Shown here: positions 1-7,902 of the stretch, one piece after another | Layout: the number at the start of each line of letters is the position of its first letter | How positions within the stretch are numbered: the stretch's first letter is position 1 | NCBI GenBank assembly: GCA_964653595.1 | Contig: CAZZHH010000001.1 | Coordinates: 1-64,000 of the forward strand | Direction of reading: 5' to 3' | DNA length: 64,000 bases | DNA from: JBAXTE01 sp964653595 | GTDB lineage: Bacteria; Bacteroidota; Bacteroidia; Bacteroidales; WCHB1-69 | The notes under the pieces: generated by a model | What the model was told of the DNA's origin: nothing | Database searches by the model: none | The model's input: only the letters and a program-made list of their open reading frames with translations | Position numbers and translations under genes: made by a program

Positions 1-939
1 CCATTTTTTCCAAGAATATGCTCTATCACTATTAGTTCCTTTTATACAAGAGTTTTTAATTACCCAATTAACGTAACTTGAACACCATGCTGTTTCGTCA
101 TCCTTAAATTTACCTGTTGTAGAATGATACTCAATAATACGACGATTGTGTACTTTTCCATCAACTTCTGAAACACCGACTTGACTTGATGCAATATTCA
201 TCCATGGTGTTTCGTTGTGAGTCCCTGATTTTATCCAATCAAAACCAGCAATCCAATATTTCCATGGAGAATTTTCATCAGACAATTTTACTGGCGAACC
301 CAACCATGCGATTTGCAAATCCCAACTTTTTCCGGATGCATCAAGAACGGTTCTTTTTCCATTTATAAAATCCAAGGGTGAATATTCTCCATCTGGTGTC
401 ATCGGGTATCCATTTGGACCTCGAACAACATTGGGTGAATTCATCCATTCATTAGAAAGGTTATGTGGATTAGCTAAATAATTGTCACCATTCCATTTAT
501 AATCTTCATCTCCATTCAATTTTGAATCTATATATTCTGTAGCCTCTGTCAACCATCTGAACGGTGTAGTTGCAGCATTCATCAAACCAAGAAGAGGATT
601 AAACGTTTCTCCCGTAGGATCATTGTATATCAGCGGATTATTCAGGCAATAACTGTATCTATTGAAACTTTGCGTGTTTTCCGGTTCTTGGATATATGGA
701 TCAGGACTCAGGAATCGGCCAAGTTTAGGATCATAAATCCGTCCATTCATGTTGATCAATCCAAATTGATCCAAATGTTCGTGACCTGTGTATCCACGAT
801 CGAAAAGATGAGTCACATTATCGGGGGTATTCCAAATATCCCCCACTCTGTTTCCCCAAGCATCAAAACTATAACTATCCACCACTGCACCTGTGTTATC
901 GGTTTGTGTTGATTGGTATGCTGGTTGGTAGATTTTCAT
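1..939 (-). CDS. RHS-core protein fragment with CHAP/NlpC-P60-like C-terminal tip (partial, runs off left edge)
   Basis: An open frame on the minus strand starts at the ATG at 939-937, directly after an in-frame TGA, and stays open for 313 codons to the window edge. Residues ~14-115 are an RHS-associated core (DAWGNRVG, RGYTGHEHLDQFGLINMNGR, YDPKLGRFLSPDPY, NRYSYCLNNPLIYNDPTGE). After a linker, residues ~240-313 carry TPWMNIASSQVGVSEV, HNRRIIEYHSTTG and DETAWCSSYVNWV, which match the TIGR02594/CHAP-like cysteine peptidase or amidase pattern; Cys286 is the likely nucleophile. RHS proteins with enzymatic tips are polymorphic toxins, so a peptidoglycan-targeting role is inferred. The long YD-repeat N-terminus and any secretion signal are missing, so this looks like an orphan tip cassette rather than a full toxin. 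An immunity gene would lie to the left of the window. Confidence 0.8.
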   Translation of the reverse strand, partial: MKIYQPAYQSTQTDNTGAVVDSYSFDAWGNRVGDIWNTPDNVTHLFDRGYTGHEHLDQFGLINMNGRIYDPKLGRFLSPDPYIQEPENTQSFNRYSYCLNNPLIYNDPTGETFNPLLGLMNAATTPFRWLTEATEYIDSKLNGDEDYKWNGDNYLANPHNLSNEWMNSPNVVRGPNGYPMTPDGEYSPLDFINGKRTVLDASGKSWDLQIAWLGSPVKLSDENSPWKYWIAGFDWIKSGTHNETPWMNIASSQVGVSEVDGKVHNRRIIEYHSTTGKFKDDETAWCSSYVNWVIKNSCIKGTNSDRAYSWKKW

Positions 940-1020
940 GGTTCAAATGTAAAAGTTTTTTTTGGAGATTGCAAGTATTTTTTCAGTAAGTAGATCGAGT
1001 AGACCAAGTAAATCAAGTAA

Positions 1021-1085
1021 AACGGGTGAACGGGTGAACCAACTAGAACGGGTGAACGGGTGAACGGGTGAACGGGTGAACGGTC
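1021..1085. repeat. 8-bp tandem repeat (gaacgggt)n
   Basis: Six near-perfect copies of gaacgggt in two blocks (2 + 4), separated by a short caacta interruption. The tract sits just upstream of the truncated RHS frame and abuts the inverted-repeat element at 1084. An open frame crosses it on the minus strand, but the product is low-complexity with no domain, so the repeat is treated as non-coding. Confidence 0.85.
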
Positions 1086-1191
1086 CCGAAAAATTAAAAA
1101 TCTTTGATTTTTGTTATTTTTCGTGCCCCGTAAACGAGGGTTAAAAGATCCTCGAAAAAAGACTAAATTGAAGATTTCTGGTTTTTCGGGA
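1084..1191. mobile_element. 108-bp MITE-like element with perfect 10-bp terminal inverted repeats (copy A)
   Basis: The element is bounded by tcccgaaaaa (1084-1093) and its exact reverse complement tttttcggga (1182-1191). Outside both ends lies gtgaac, a possible target duplication, although the left copy is part of the tandem repeat. The interior holds a small hairpin, cgagg...cctcg, around 1136-1154. The segment 1096-1160 is about 82% identical by eye to 12226-12290, so this is a dispersed family. There is no coding capacity; if mobile it would be non-autonomous. Confidence 0.45.
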
Positions 1192-1314
1192 GTGAACAGG
1201 TAGAACCTGTGAAACAATTGAATGATGAGTTAAACAAGGCTAGGCGGAAGCATCGTGGGCTATAAAGCAATATCCAGAATTTGCTTTTCACTTTCATTTT
1301 TTTCATCCTTAAAA

Positions 1315-2027
1315 CTATTTCCCCATCAATTTTGATAGCGACAAGTTCACACCAATAGCATAAATGGTCTTTTCAAACTCCTTGCTAAAGAATGTATGGA
1401 TTGCAGAGGAAAACAGGTTGATTTTACTTTCGGCATTGAGTTCCTATTCAAGTTTGGCCAATGCATTTATTTGAAGATCAAAATTTTTGCTCCAAATAAA
1501 AGTAGACCTTTATCCGCTGTTTTTTTTCGGTAAACGATTCAATGTTGGTTACACTATGATAAAAAAATGGCACAGAAAATCCAAGATCCAGACGCCACTA
1601 GTTATGGTGATATGCCATTGCAACCGGAATTTGCAACATCCCCGAAAACTTTCCAGATGAATAGTATTGCGAGATTACAGATGTATCGTAATAGATTTGC
1701 AACTGTACTTTGTCATACAAACTTTTGATCCTTCTACTTGTGAATAAAAGACGTGTACTGGCAGTAAAAACGTTTATTTAAGATCATTTCAAAGTAAATT
1801 TCTTCCCTGAAAAGAAGCATAAGAGTTTTTTCAAAATTGATTAGAATATTATGATACATTATGGAAAAACTATAATCAGGTGCTGGATATTGTTTATAAA
1901 AAATGCTATGATTGACTCCAATTTCCGCTCTGACATCGATGCGATGCTTTTTGTGTTTATGCGCTGAAGAGATAAAAGGGATTGAAAACAAAAAGATGAG
2001 TAATAATAATTTGCCTGATTGGTTCAT
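1315..2027 (-). pseudogene. Broken exported protein, probably an outer-membrane beta-barrel
   Basis: The frame starts at the ATG at 2027 with a clear signal peptide (MNQSGKLLLLIFLFSIPFISSA) followed by alternating hydrophobic and polar strands (IDVRAEIGVNHSIFY). It shifts frame around 1770-1785, continues as VFTASTRLLFTSRRIKSLYDKV and VQLQIYYDTSVISQYYSSG, hits an in-frame TAG near 1596, then shows a further frame change and stop around 1445-1500. A last barrel-like stretch (KTIYAIGVNLSLSKLMGK) ends at the TAG at 1317-1315. An intact product would be about 235 residues. The strand pattern resembles small Bacteroidota outer-membrane proteins, but I do not recognise the family. Three or more lesions make a sequencing artefact unlikely. 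Confidence 0.6.
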
Positions 2028-2105
2028 GTGTATGGTATTAATAAAACAGATTGACATAGAGGGTTTGGGGTGCTAAGTTGAATACCTCGCACAACTGGAA
2101 TTGTA

Positions 2106-2125
2106 ATCCCGATATTTATCGGGAT
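2106..2125. repeat. Short perfect hairpin atcccgata/tatcgggat
   Basis: A 20-bp perfect palindrome, atcccgatatttatcgggat, lies in the intergenic gap just beyond the terminator of the Asp-box gene. A related near-palindrome, gtccagatatatatcgggac, occurs at 57073-57092. It has no T-tract, so it is more likely a dispersed palindrome than a terminator. Confidence 0.6.
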
Positions 2126-2137
2126 CGCACAACTGAG

Positions 2138-2168
2138 ATAAAAAAAAGGACGACCGAAGCCGTCCTTT
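2138..2168 (-). terminator. Rho-independent terminator with UUCG tetraloop
   Basis: Read on the minus strand, the stem AAAGGACGGC / GTCGTCCTTT encloses a TTCG loop and is followed by a run of T. It lies about 20 bases after the stop of the Asp-box T9SS gene. The cUUCGg loop makes it an unusually stable hairpin. Confidence 0.9.
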
Positions 2169-2188
2169 AATATTGTATTTTCAAACAA

Positions 2189-3808
2189 CTATTTAATGAT
2201 CAATTTTTGAACGAATTGAGTTTTGTCGTTGTTGATTTTCACGAAGTAAACACCTTTTGCAAAAGCGGCAACGTCAACATTCATGGTTGAGTTAGCTTCC
2301 AAAGAGTTTGAGTAAACAGTTTTACCAGCTAAGTCTACGATATTTACGTTGAAAACGCCTGATTGTTTGCTATTTAAAGCAATGGTAACATTGTTAGCAG
2401 CAGGATTTGGAGAAACAGATACTTTACCAAAATCATTTGTAGAAATACCTGCAGCAGGATCAACGATAAATTGAGCTAAAACTGCAACATTGTTAGCAGG
2501 CATAGTGAAAGTATGAGTAGCTGAAGTACCTAAATCGGTTAAATCAGGATATGAAATCCATTTTTCGAATATAAAACCAGTATTTGCAACTGCAGTTAAA
2601 GTAACACTAGCACCAACATTATAATTACCTTCACCGGTTATACTTCCAGCGTCAGCTGAATTTGCTTCAATAGCAGTTCCAACAACAGAAAATTTAGTGG
2701 AATTATTTTTTTGATATCTTAAGATACTGTTATAACCACCAAAATAGTTATAATTACCAACCCAACCGTTGTTAGCATCGGCGAAAGCAACGCCTAACAT
2801 TTGCATATTAGCTGACTGAGAGTCTTGTATAAAAATATTATCATAAAAGTCGTTCCAATTTAAACCATCATTAGCATAGCTAACACCTTTAGCTGTGGTG
2901 AATGGGGAAGTTGAGATGAACATATTAGTAGTTCCTGGAACATAAGCCATTTGGTATGTATAAAATGGACCAGAAGCAGCGGCGTATGTATTCCAAGTGG
3001 CGCCACCATCGGTAGTATATTTCCAATCGTAAGCAGTGGAAGTTGATGTGGCTAAATTTGCAACAATAATAAAGTTTGCGTTAGCCATATATATTTTGTT
3101 GCTGACGTTTGTTGTAAAAGGATCTGCAGGAGTTTTAGTCCAGGTTACACCATAATCATTGGTAACAAAAACACGACCTTTATTGGTCATAAATCCACCA
3201 ACACCGTTACCTGCTTTTGTTGCACACTCTGCACCATTGTATCCACATTCATCCGATAAAGGAACTTCAACATTGGCAGCTAAAGTAGGAGTCCAAGTTG
3301 CACCACCATCGGTAGTGTAATAAATATCAAATTTTCCACCTACAGGATCACCCATGCAATATCCTTGAGTTGCATTCCAAAAATTTACGGCATTTGCAAA
3401 AGTATTTGAACCATCGTTCATAACACCAGTAACAATACTCCAGTTATCGCCACCATCGGTAGTTTTCCAAAAAGAAGCAATACTTGTAGCAGTATCCATT
3501 GCAATCGAAAATGCAGTTGTATAAGAAGAAGCTGCTAATACGCGAGGATAAACTTTAGCTGGCATTCCATTGTAGGTTCCAGCAACCCAAGTTTCGCCAC
3601 CGTCATTGGTACGTGCATGTACTTTGATTTTGCCACCAGTAGCTGACCCGTTAAAACCATTTACCCAAGCAGTATTTGAGTCGATAGCAAAAATGTTATC
3701 TACTCCAACGCTTGTCCCAGCCATGTTCGTGTTTTGCTGTCTCCACTGTGCATTAGCGCTAAAAGCAAACGCTACAAATGCACACATAAAAAGTAATCTT
3801 GTTTTCAT
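2189..3808 (-). CDS. Secreted Asp-box (BNR/YCF48-like) protein with T9SS sorting tail
   Basis: 539 residues. A signal peptide (MKTRLLFMCAFVAFAFSANA) is followed by a beta-propeller-like region with at least five Asp-box motifs of the form DGGxTW (DGGETW, DGGDNW, DGGATW, DYGVTW, DGGATW) between residues ~65 and 270. Residues ~370-450 resemble the divergent InlB B-repeat fold (GEGNYNVGASVTLTA, FTMPANN). The last ~80 residues are a type A T9SS sorting domain (VSPNPAANNVTIAL, GVYFVKINND, VQKLIIK). The protein is therefore expected to be exported by Sec, moved across the outer membrane by T9SS, and anchored or released at the surface. Propellers of this kind bind partners or glycans; the substrate is unknown. 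It is a single-gene unit with its own promoter and terminator. Confidence 0.85.
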   Translation of the reverse strand: MKTRLLFMCAFVAFAFSANAQWRQQNTNMAGTSVGVDNIFAIDSNTAWVNGFNGSATGGKIKVHARTNDGGETWVAGTYNGMPAKVYPRVLAASSYTTAFSIAMDTATSIASFWKTTDGGDNWSIVTGVMNDGSNTFANAVNFWNATQGYCMGDPVGGKFDIYYTTDGGATWTPTLAANVEVPLSDECGYNGAECATKAGNGVGGFMTNKGRVFVTNDYGVTWTKTPADPFTTNVSNKIYMANANFIIVANLATSTSTAYDWKYTTDGGATWNTYAAASGPFYTYQMAYVPGTTNMFISTSPFTTAKGVSYANDGLNWNDFYDNIFIQDSQSANMQMLGVAFADANNGWVGNYNYFGGYNSILRYQKNNSTKFSVVGTAIEANSADAGSITGEGNYNVGASVTLTAVANTGFIFEKWISYPDLTDLGTSATHTFTMPANNVAVLAQFIVDPAAGISTNDFGKVSVSPNPAANNVTIALNSKQSGVFNVNIVDLAGKTVYSNSLEANSTMNVDVAAFAKGVYFVKINNDKTQFVQKLIIK

Positions 3809-3836
3809 TGTTATTTATTTATTTGTTTAACATATG

Positions 3837-3844
3837 CAAATATA
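3837..3844 (-). promoter_or_regulatory. -7 box TATATTTG for the Asp-box gene
   Basis: TATATTTG on the minus strand, about 29 bases upstream of the ATG at 3808, matches the Bacteroidota TAnnTTTG consensus. Confidence 0.6.
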
Positions 3845-3895
3845 CATTTATTTTTGAAATAAATTATTTTAACCTTAATATTTTTAATTTAAGTT

Positions 3896-3908
3896 GCCCT
3901 TTCAGGGC
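3896..3908 (-). terminator. Weak hairpin after pepT
   Basis: gccct-ttc-agggc forms a 5-bp stem about 30 bases past the pepT stop, followed on the minus strand by AT-rich sequence without a clean T-run. A weak terminator at best. Confidence 0.35.
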
Positions 3909-3939
3909 TAGTTTTCAAAACATCAAAACAAATGTTTGA

Positions 3940-5166
3940 TTATTGTGCGTATAATTCGGCAATTTTTGCGATTACTTGAGTAGCTTTTACCATTGACTCA
4001 AGAGGAACGTACTCGAATTTTCCGTGGAAATTATGGCCGCCTGCAAAAATATTTGGACAAGGAAGTCCCATATACGAAAGTCTGGAACCATCTGTACCAC
4101 CTCTTATCGGCATGATATGCGGTTTCACATCACATAAAAGCATGGCTTGTTCGGCTATATTCACAATATGCATTACTGGTTCTACTTTTTCGCGCATATT
4201 AAAGTACTGATCATTGATCTCGGCGGTTACAATCACTTGACCATATTTCTCGTTGACAAACTGAACACAATCACCCATAAATTTTTTCATCTGTTCAAAT
4301 TTAGATCGATCGTGATCGCGAATAATGTATTGAAGCATCGCATTTTCGACCGAACCTTCCATTTTCACAAGGTGATAAAACCCTTCGTAACCCGATGTAT
4401 ATTCAGGTTTAGCAAACTCAGGTAGCAATGAATTAAATTCCATTGCCACGAGCATTGCATTCACCATTTTTCCTTTGGCGTAACCTGGGTGTATGTTTCT
4501 GCCTTGGAAAAACAATTTAGCACCAGCGGCATTAAAATTTTCATATTCCAACTCGCCTATTGCACCGCCATCGATGGTATAAGCGAAATCAGCTCCAAAT
4601 TTTTCGACATTAAAATGATCCACCCCTCTGCCAATCTCTTCGTCTGGAGTAAACCCAACTCTAATTTTACCATGTTTAATTTCGGGATGAGCTATCAAAT
4701 AAGCCATAGCTTCCATAATTTCAACAATCCCTGCTTTATCGTCGGCTCCCAACAAAGTAGTTCCATCGGTAGCGATAATAGTTTGTCCCACATAGTTTAA
4801 CAACTCTGGAAATTCCTCTATTTTCAACGATAAATTTAACGATGCATTCAGTAGAATATCTTCGCCATTATAATTTTCCACAATCAGCGGATTGGTCACT
4901 TCTCCCGACATATCAGGGGCAGTATCCATGTGAGCGATAAATCCAATCACAGGCACCTCTATGTCAATATTAGCTGGAAGAGTAGCCGTTACATAACTGT
5001 ATTCATCTATCTCTACTTCTTTAAGACCAATTTTTTTCAGCTCTTCGACTAAAAAATGAGCAAAAGCAGTCTCTTTCTCAACAGAAGGAAACGTAGTAGA
5101 AACATCGTCCGATTTGGTATCGATGCTGATATATTTTAAAAATCTATTTAAAAGTTCTTGTTTCAT
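3940..5166 (-). CDS. pepT: Peptidase T (tripeptide aminopeptidase)
   Basis: 408 residues, the usual length for the M20B family of di-zinc aminopeptidases that remove the N-terminal residue from tripeptides in the cytoplasm. The metal and catalytic signature is intact: HMD (His79, Asp81), GADDKAG (Asp142), the DEE pair (Glu176/177) in TPDEEIGRG, the Asp in YTIDGG, and the late His in AGGHNFHGKFE. IRGGTDGSRLSYMG is also characteristic of PepT. There is no signal peptide. It stands alone, separated from the OPT gene by 440 bases, but sits next to that peptide-family transporter, which is consistent with a role in using imported or recycled peptides. Confidence 0.95.
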   Translation of the reverse strand: MKQELLNRFLKYISIDTKSDDVSTTFPSVEKETAFAHFLVEELKKIGLKEVEIDEYSYVTATLPANIDIEVPVIGFIAHMDTAPDMSGEVTNPLIVENYNGEDILLNASLNLSLKIEEFPELLNYVGQTIIATDGTTLLGADDKAGIVEIMEAMAYLIAHPEIKHGKIRVGFTPDEEIGRGVDHFNVEKFGADFAYTIDGGAIGELEYENFNAAGAKLFFQGRNIHPGYAKGKMVNAMLVAMEFNSLLPEFAKPEYTSGYEGFYHLVKMEGSVENAMLQYIIRDHDRSKFEQMKKFMGDCVQFVNEKYGQVIVTAEINDQYFNMREKVEPVMHIVNIAEQAMLLCDVKPHIMPIRGGTDGSRLSYMGLPCPNIFAGGHNFHGKFEYVPLESMVKATQVIAKIAELYAQ

Positions 5167-5607
5167 TTTTATTGGTATTCTTGGTTATTAATTTGTTGTT
5201 CTAAAAAAATCAGACTTGATTGCATTACAATAATTAAAACGTTGTTGTTTAATAATAACAAAGTAATTCAATGTAATTTATTGATCAATTAATATTTATT
5301 AGTGATTTTCAATGCTTTTACCCCTAACCCCTCCCACTTTTAGCGGGATAAATTCCGGGTGAGTATTGAAAATCAATTGATTAAACTTTTGTTTTCTATA
5401 TTTTTCCGCCAATGGCGGTGATTGGGGTGAAAAATATTGAAAACAGATCGGACAATAATGTTTTAATCTATGACTTTGTGATTCAGTCATCCTGAGCTTG
5501 TTGAAGGACTTAACAAACACTTCGACAGGCTCAGTGTGACAATTTTAATACTTTATGATTCTTTTCTTTAATTTCTTTTTAAAGTCATCATTTTCTTATA
5601 AGCAGAA
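5167..5607. other. 441-bp intergenic region with several inverted repeats, no gene
   Basis: No credible coding frame. It contains an 11-bp perfect inverted repeat (tgattttcaat 5303-5313, attgaaaatca 5365-5375), a small ccgcc-aat-ggcgg hairpin at 5406-5418, a C-rich stretch around 5321-5340, and the long imperfect palindrome at 5486-5540 listed separately. Confidence 0.6.
5486..5540. repeat. Imperfect palindrome of the common Bacteroidota REP-like type
   Basis: Two 21-base arms (5486-5506 and 5520-5540) are near reverse complements with four mismatches and a 13-base loop. The core words cctgagcttgt and gacaggctcag are ones I associate with dispersed intergenic palindromes in Bacteroidota genomes. 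It lies downstream of the OPT transporter gene and could act as a 3' end structure. Confidence 0.65.
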
Positions 5608-7704
5608 TTATTTTTCAATTTCATCTTTGATTTCAATTTCCGATTGTTGAATTTGCGGTTTATCGTCATCAACTTTTGCACGCATGCTTTCCCAAATGAA
5701 ATACCCAACCACACAAAGGAAAGCCACCAAAGCGAGAACTTTTGGCCAAATGCTAGTCTCGTTAAATGACCATGAATTGGTAGCAGCATCAAACAATTGG
5801 AAAGCATGTAAGTTTGGATCTAGATCGAAGAACAGTAATGTTGCACCCACCACACCAAACAAGGCGGCACCGGCAATAAAACCGCTGGCTACCAAGGTTC
5901 CACGTTGTTCACGTGCTTCAGCAATTTTCTTGTTTTTTGAGCTTTTGCTAATATAGTTATGAAGCAATCCTCCTATAATCAATGGAGTATTAAGCTGAAG
6001 TGGGATAAACATACCCAATGCAAATGCCAAAGGCGGAATCTTAATAAAGTTCATTAAAAGGGAAATAATTGCGCCAATTGCAAAAAGAAGCCAAGGCACT
6101 TTAGCGCCAGGTTGCATCAAAGGCTCAATTATGGAAGCCATCGCATTGGCTTGTGGAGCCACTAATGGATCATCGTGAACACCAGGAACCTTTACAAAAC
6201 CGTAAGCATCGTTCATCACATAGATAACCAATCCTACGGTAGCAGCAGAAACCAAAGTTCCTAAAAACTTCCACGACTGCTGTTTAGCGGGAGTTGTTCC
6301 CAGCCAATATCCGATTTTCAAGTCGGTAACAAAACCGCCGGCCATAGATAAAGCGGTACATACCACCCCACCAATAATCAGTGCAGCCACCATTCCAGTA
6401 GATCCTTGTAAACCGACACCTACTAGAACCACCGAAGACAAAATCAAGGTCATCAAGGTCATCCCAGAAACGGGGTTGCTACCTACAATTGCAATGGCGT
6501 TTGCAGCCACGGTAGTGAAAAGGAATGAAATGATTAAAATCGTTGCCAATGCTACTAAAGCTTGAACAAGTGTAACTTGCACCCCAGCCAACAAGAAGAT
6601 GAATATTGCAATAACGGTTAATAAAATAAAAATCATCACAAAAGGCATTTTAATATCTCGTTGGGTACGTTCCACTATTTGAACCTCCCCTTTTTTACCA
6701 GCAAGGCCTGAGAAAGCCAATCCAAAAGAGCGTTTAATCACACCCGACGACTTAATAATGCCAATGATACCAGCCATTGCAATGGCGCCTACACCAATTG
6801 GTCTGACAAATTCTTTAAAAATCTGCTCTGCCGACATAGCAGAAAATGGATTTACACCACCATTGGCCAACATATTACCAACTTCGGCTACCAATGGAAT
6901 CATTACCAACCACGACAACATAGACCCAACGGCAATAATTAGAGCATATCTCAATCCGATAAGATAACCGAAACTGAATACTAGAGCACTGATATTCATC
7001 TTAAAAACCATTTTGGCATCCGTTGCCAATTGTTCACCCCACGGGATGAATCTGGTAGTAATTTCATCATGAAAAAGTTTAAATGAATTAAACAAAAAAT
7101 CGTAAACACCCCCGATAATTCCACTGAGAATTACTAATCCTGCAGCTTTTCCACCTTTTTCGCCCGTTACCAATATTTCAGTCGTAGCTTTTGCTTCGGG
7201 GAAAGGGAACTTGCCATGTTGTTCCTTTACAAAATATTTTCGAAATGGTATTAAAAACAAAATTCCAAGGACACCTCCCAACAAGGAAGAGAGGAATATT
7301 TGCATAAAATCAACTTGAATCTCTGGATAGGTATTCTGAAGAATATAGAGTGCAGGAATGGTGAAAATTGTACCTGCTACAATCACTCCTGAGCTAGCTC
7401 CAATGGATTGGATAATGACATTTTGTCCCAAAGCATTCTTCCTACGAGTTGCAGCCGATGCACCAACAGCGATAATTGAGATTGGGATTGCCGCCTCAAA
7501 CACCTGACCGATTTTCAGCCCAGCGTAGGCAGTGGCCGCAGAGAAAATAATGGCCATCAACAGCCCCATTCCTACTGACCAGGCAGTAACTTCGGGGTAC
7601 AATTTTGAAGGCTTCATTAACGGGGTATACTCCTCCCCTTCGTTTAGCTCCCGATAAGCATTTTCGGGAAGATCCGTTACTTTTTCTTCTAGATTTTGCT
7701 CCAT
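5608..7704 (-). CDS. OPT family oligopeptide transporter
   Basis: 698 residues, almost entirely hydrophobic with about 14-16 predicted membrane segments. The N-terminal block (LYPEVTAWSVGMGLLMAIIF, AGLKIGQVFEAAIPISI) and the central GSNPVSGMT motif are typical of the prokaryotic OPT family, which imports small peptides or metal chelates by proton coupling. The C-terminal ~25 residues form a charged cytoplasmic tail. It is probably transcribed alone from the -7 box at 7753-7760. The substrate cannot be read from sequence; neighbouring pepT makes peptides plausible. Confidence 0.9.
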   Translation of the reverse strand: MEQNLEEKVTDLPENAYRELNEGEEYTPLMKPSKLYPEVTAWSVGMGLLMAIIFSAATAYAGLKIGQVFEAAIPISIIAVGASAATRRKNALGQNVIIQSIGASSGVIVAGTIFTIPALYILQNTYPEIQVDFMQIFLSSLLGGVLGILFLIPFRKYFVKEQHGKFPFPEAKATTEILVTGEKGGKAAGLVILSGIIGGVYDFLFNSFKLFHDEITTRFIPWGEQLATDAKMVFKMNISALVFSFGYLIGLRYALIIAVGSMLSWLVMIPLVAEVGNMLANGGVNPFSAMSAEQIFKEFVRPIGVGAIAMAGIIGIIKSSGVIKRSFGLAFSGLAGKKGEVQIVERTQRDIKMPFVMIFILLTVIAIFIFLLAGVQVTLVQALVALATILIISFLFTTVAANAIAIVGSNPVSGMTLMTLILSSVVLVGVGLQGSTGMVAALIIGGVVCTALSMAGGFVTDLKIGYWLGTTPAKQQSWKFLGTLVSAATVGLVIYVMNDAYGFVKVPGVHDDPLVAPQANAMASIIEPLMQPGAKVPWLLFAIGAIISLLMNFIKIPPLAFALGMFIPLQLNTPLIIGGLLHNYISKSSKNKKIAEAREQRGTLVASGFIAGAALFGVVGATLLFFDLDPNLHAFQLFDAATNSWSFNETSIWPKVLALVAFLCVVGYFIWESMRAKVDDDKPQIQQSEIEIKDEIEK

Positions 7705-7752
7705 AATGATCCGTTTTTTGTTGTTTTATTTTTGTTTAGTTAGTCTCTTCGT

Positions 7753-7760
7753 CAAAGTTA
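7753..7760 (-). promoter_or_regulatory. -7 box TAACTTTG for the OPT gene
   Basis: TAACTTTG on the minus strand, ~50 bases upstream of the ATG at 7704, fits TAnnTTTG. Confidence 0.5.
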
Positions 7761-7902
7761 AGTTTTAATTCGATTTCTTCAATTGTTGGGAAACTATATT
7801 TCTCGAAAAGATTCAGCTTTACTGAAAATCAATATATTATGTCCCCATGGAAATTGGGTAACAGCTTGTTGCCCAAATTGGTTATCCGGAATCAAAAAAA
7901 CT

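Noticed and set aside
1021..1085. Possible CRISPR-like repeat array
   Set aside because: The unit is 8 bp with no unique spacers; it is a simple tandem repeat.
936..1217. 93-codon open frame on the minus strand
   Set aside because: It translates the 8-bp repeat and the TIR element into low-complexity peptide (SPVHPF repeats) and has no domain or promoter.
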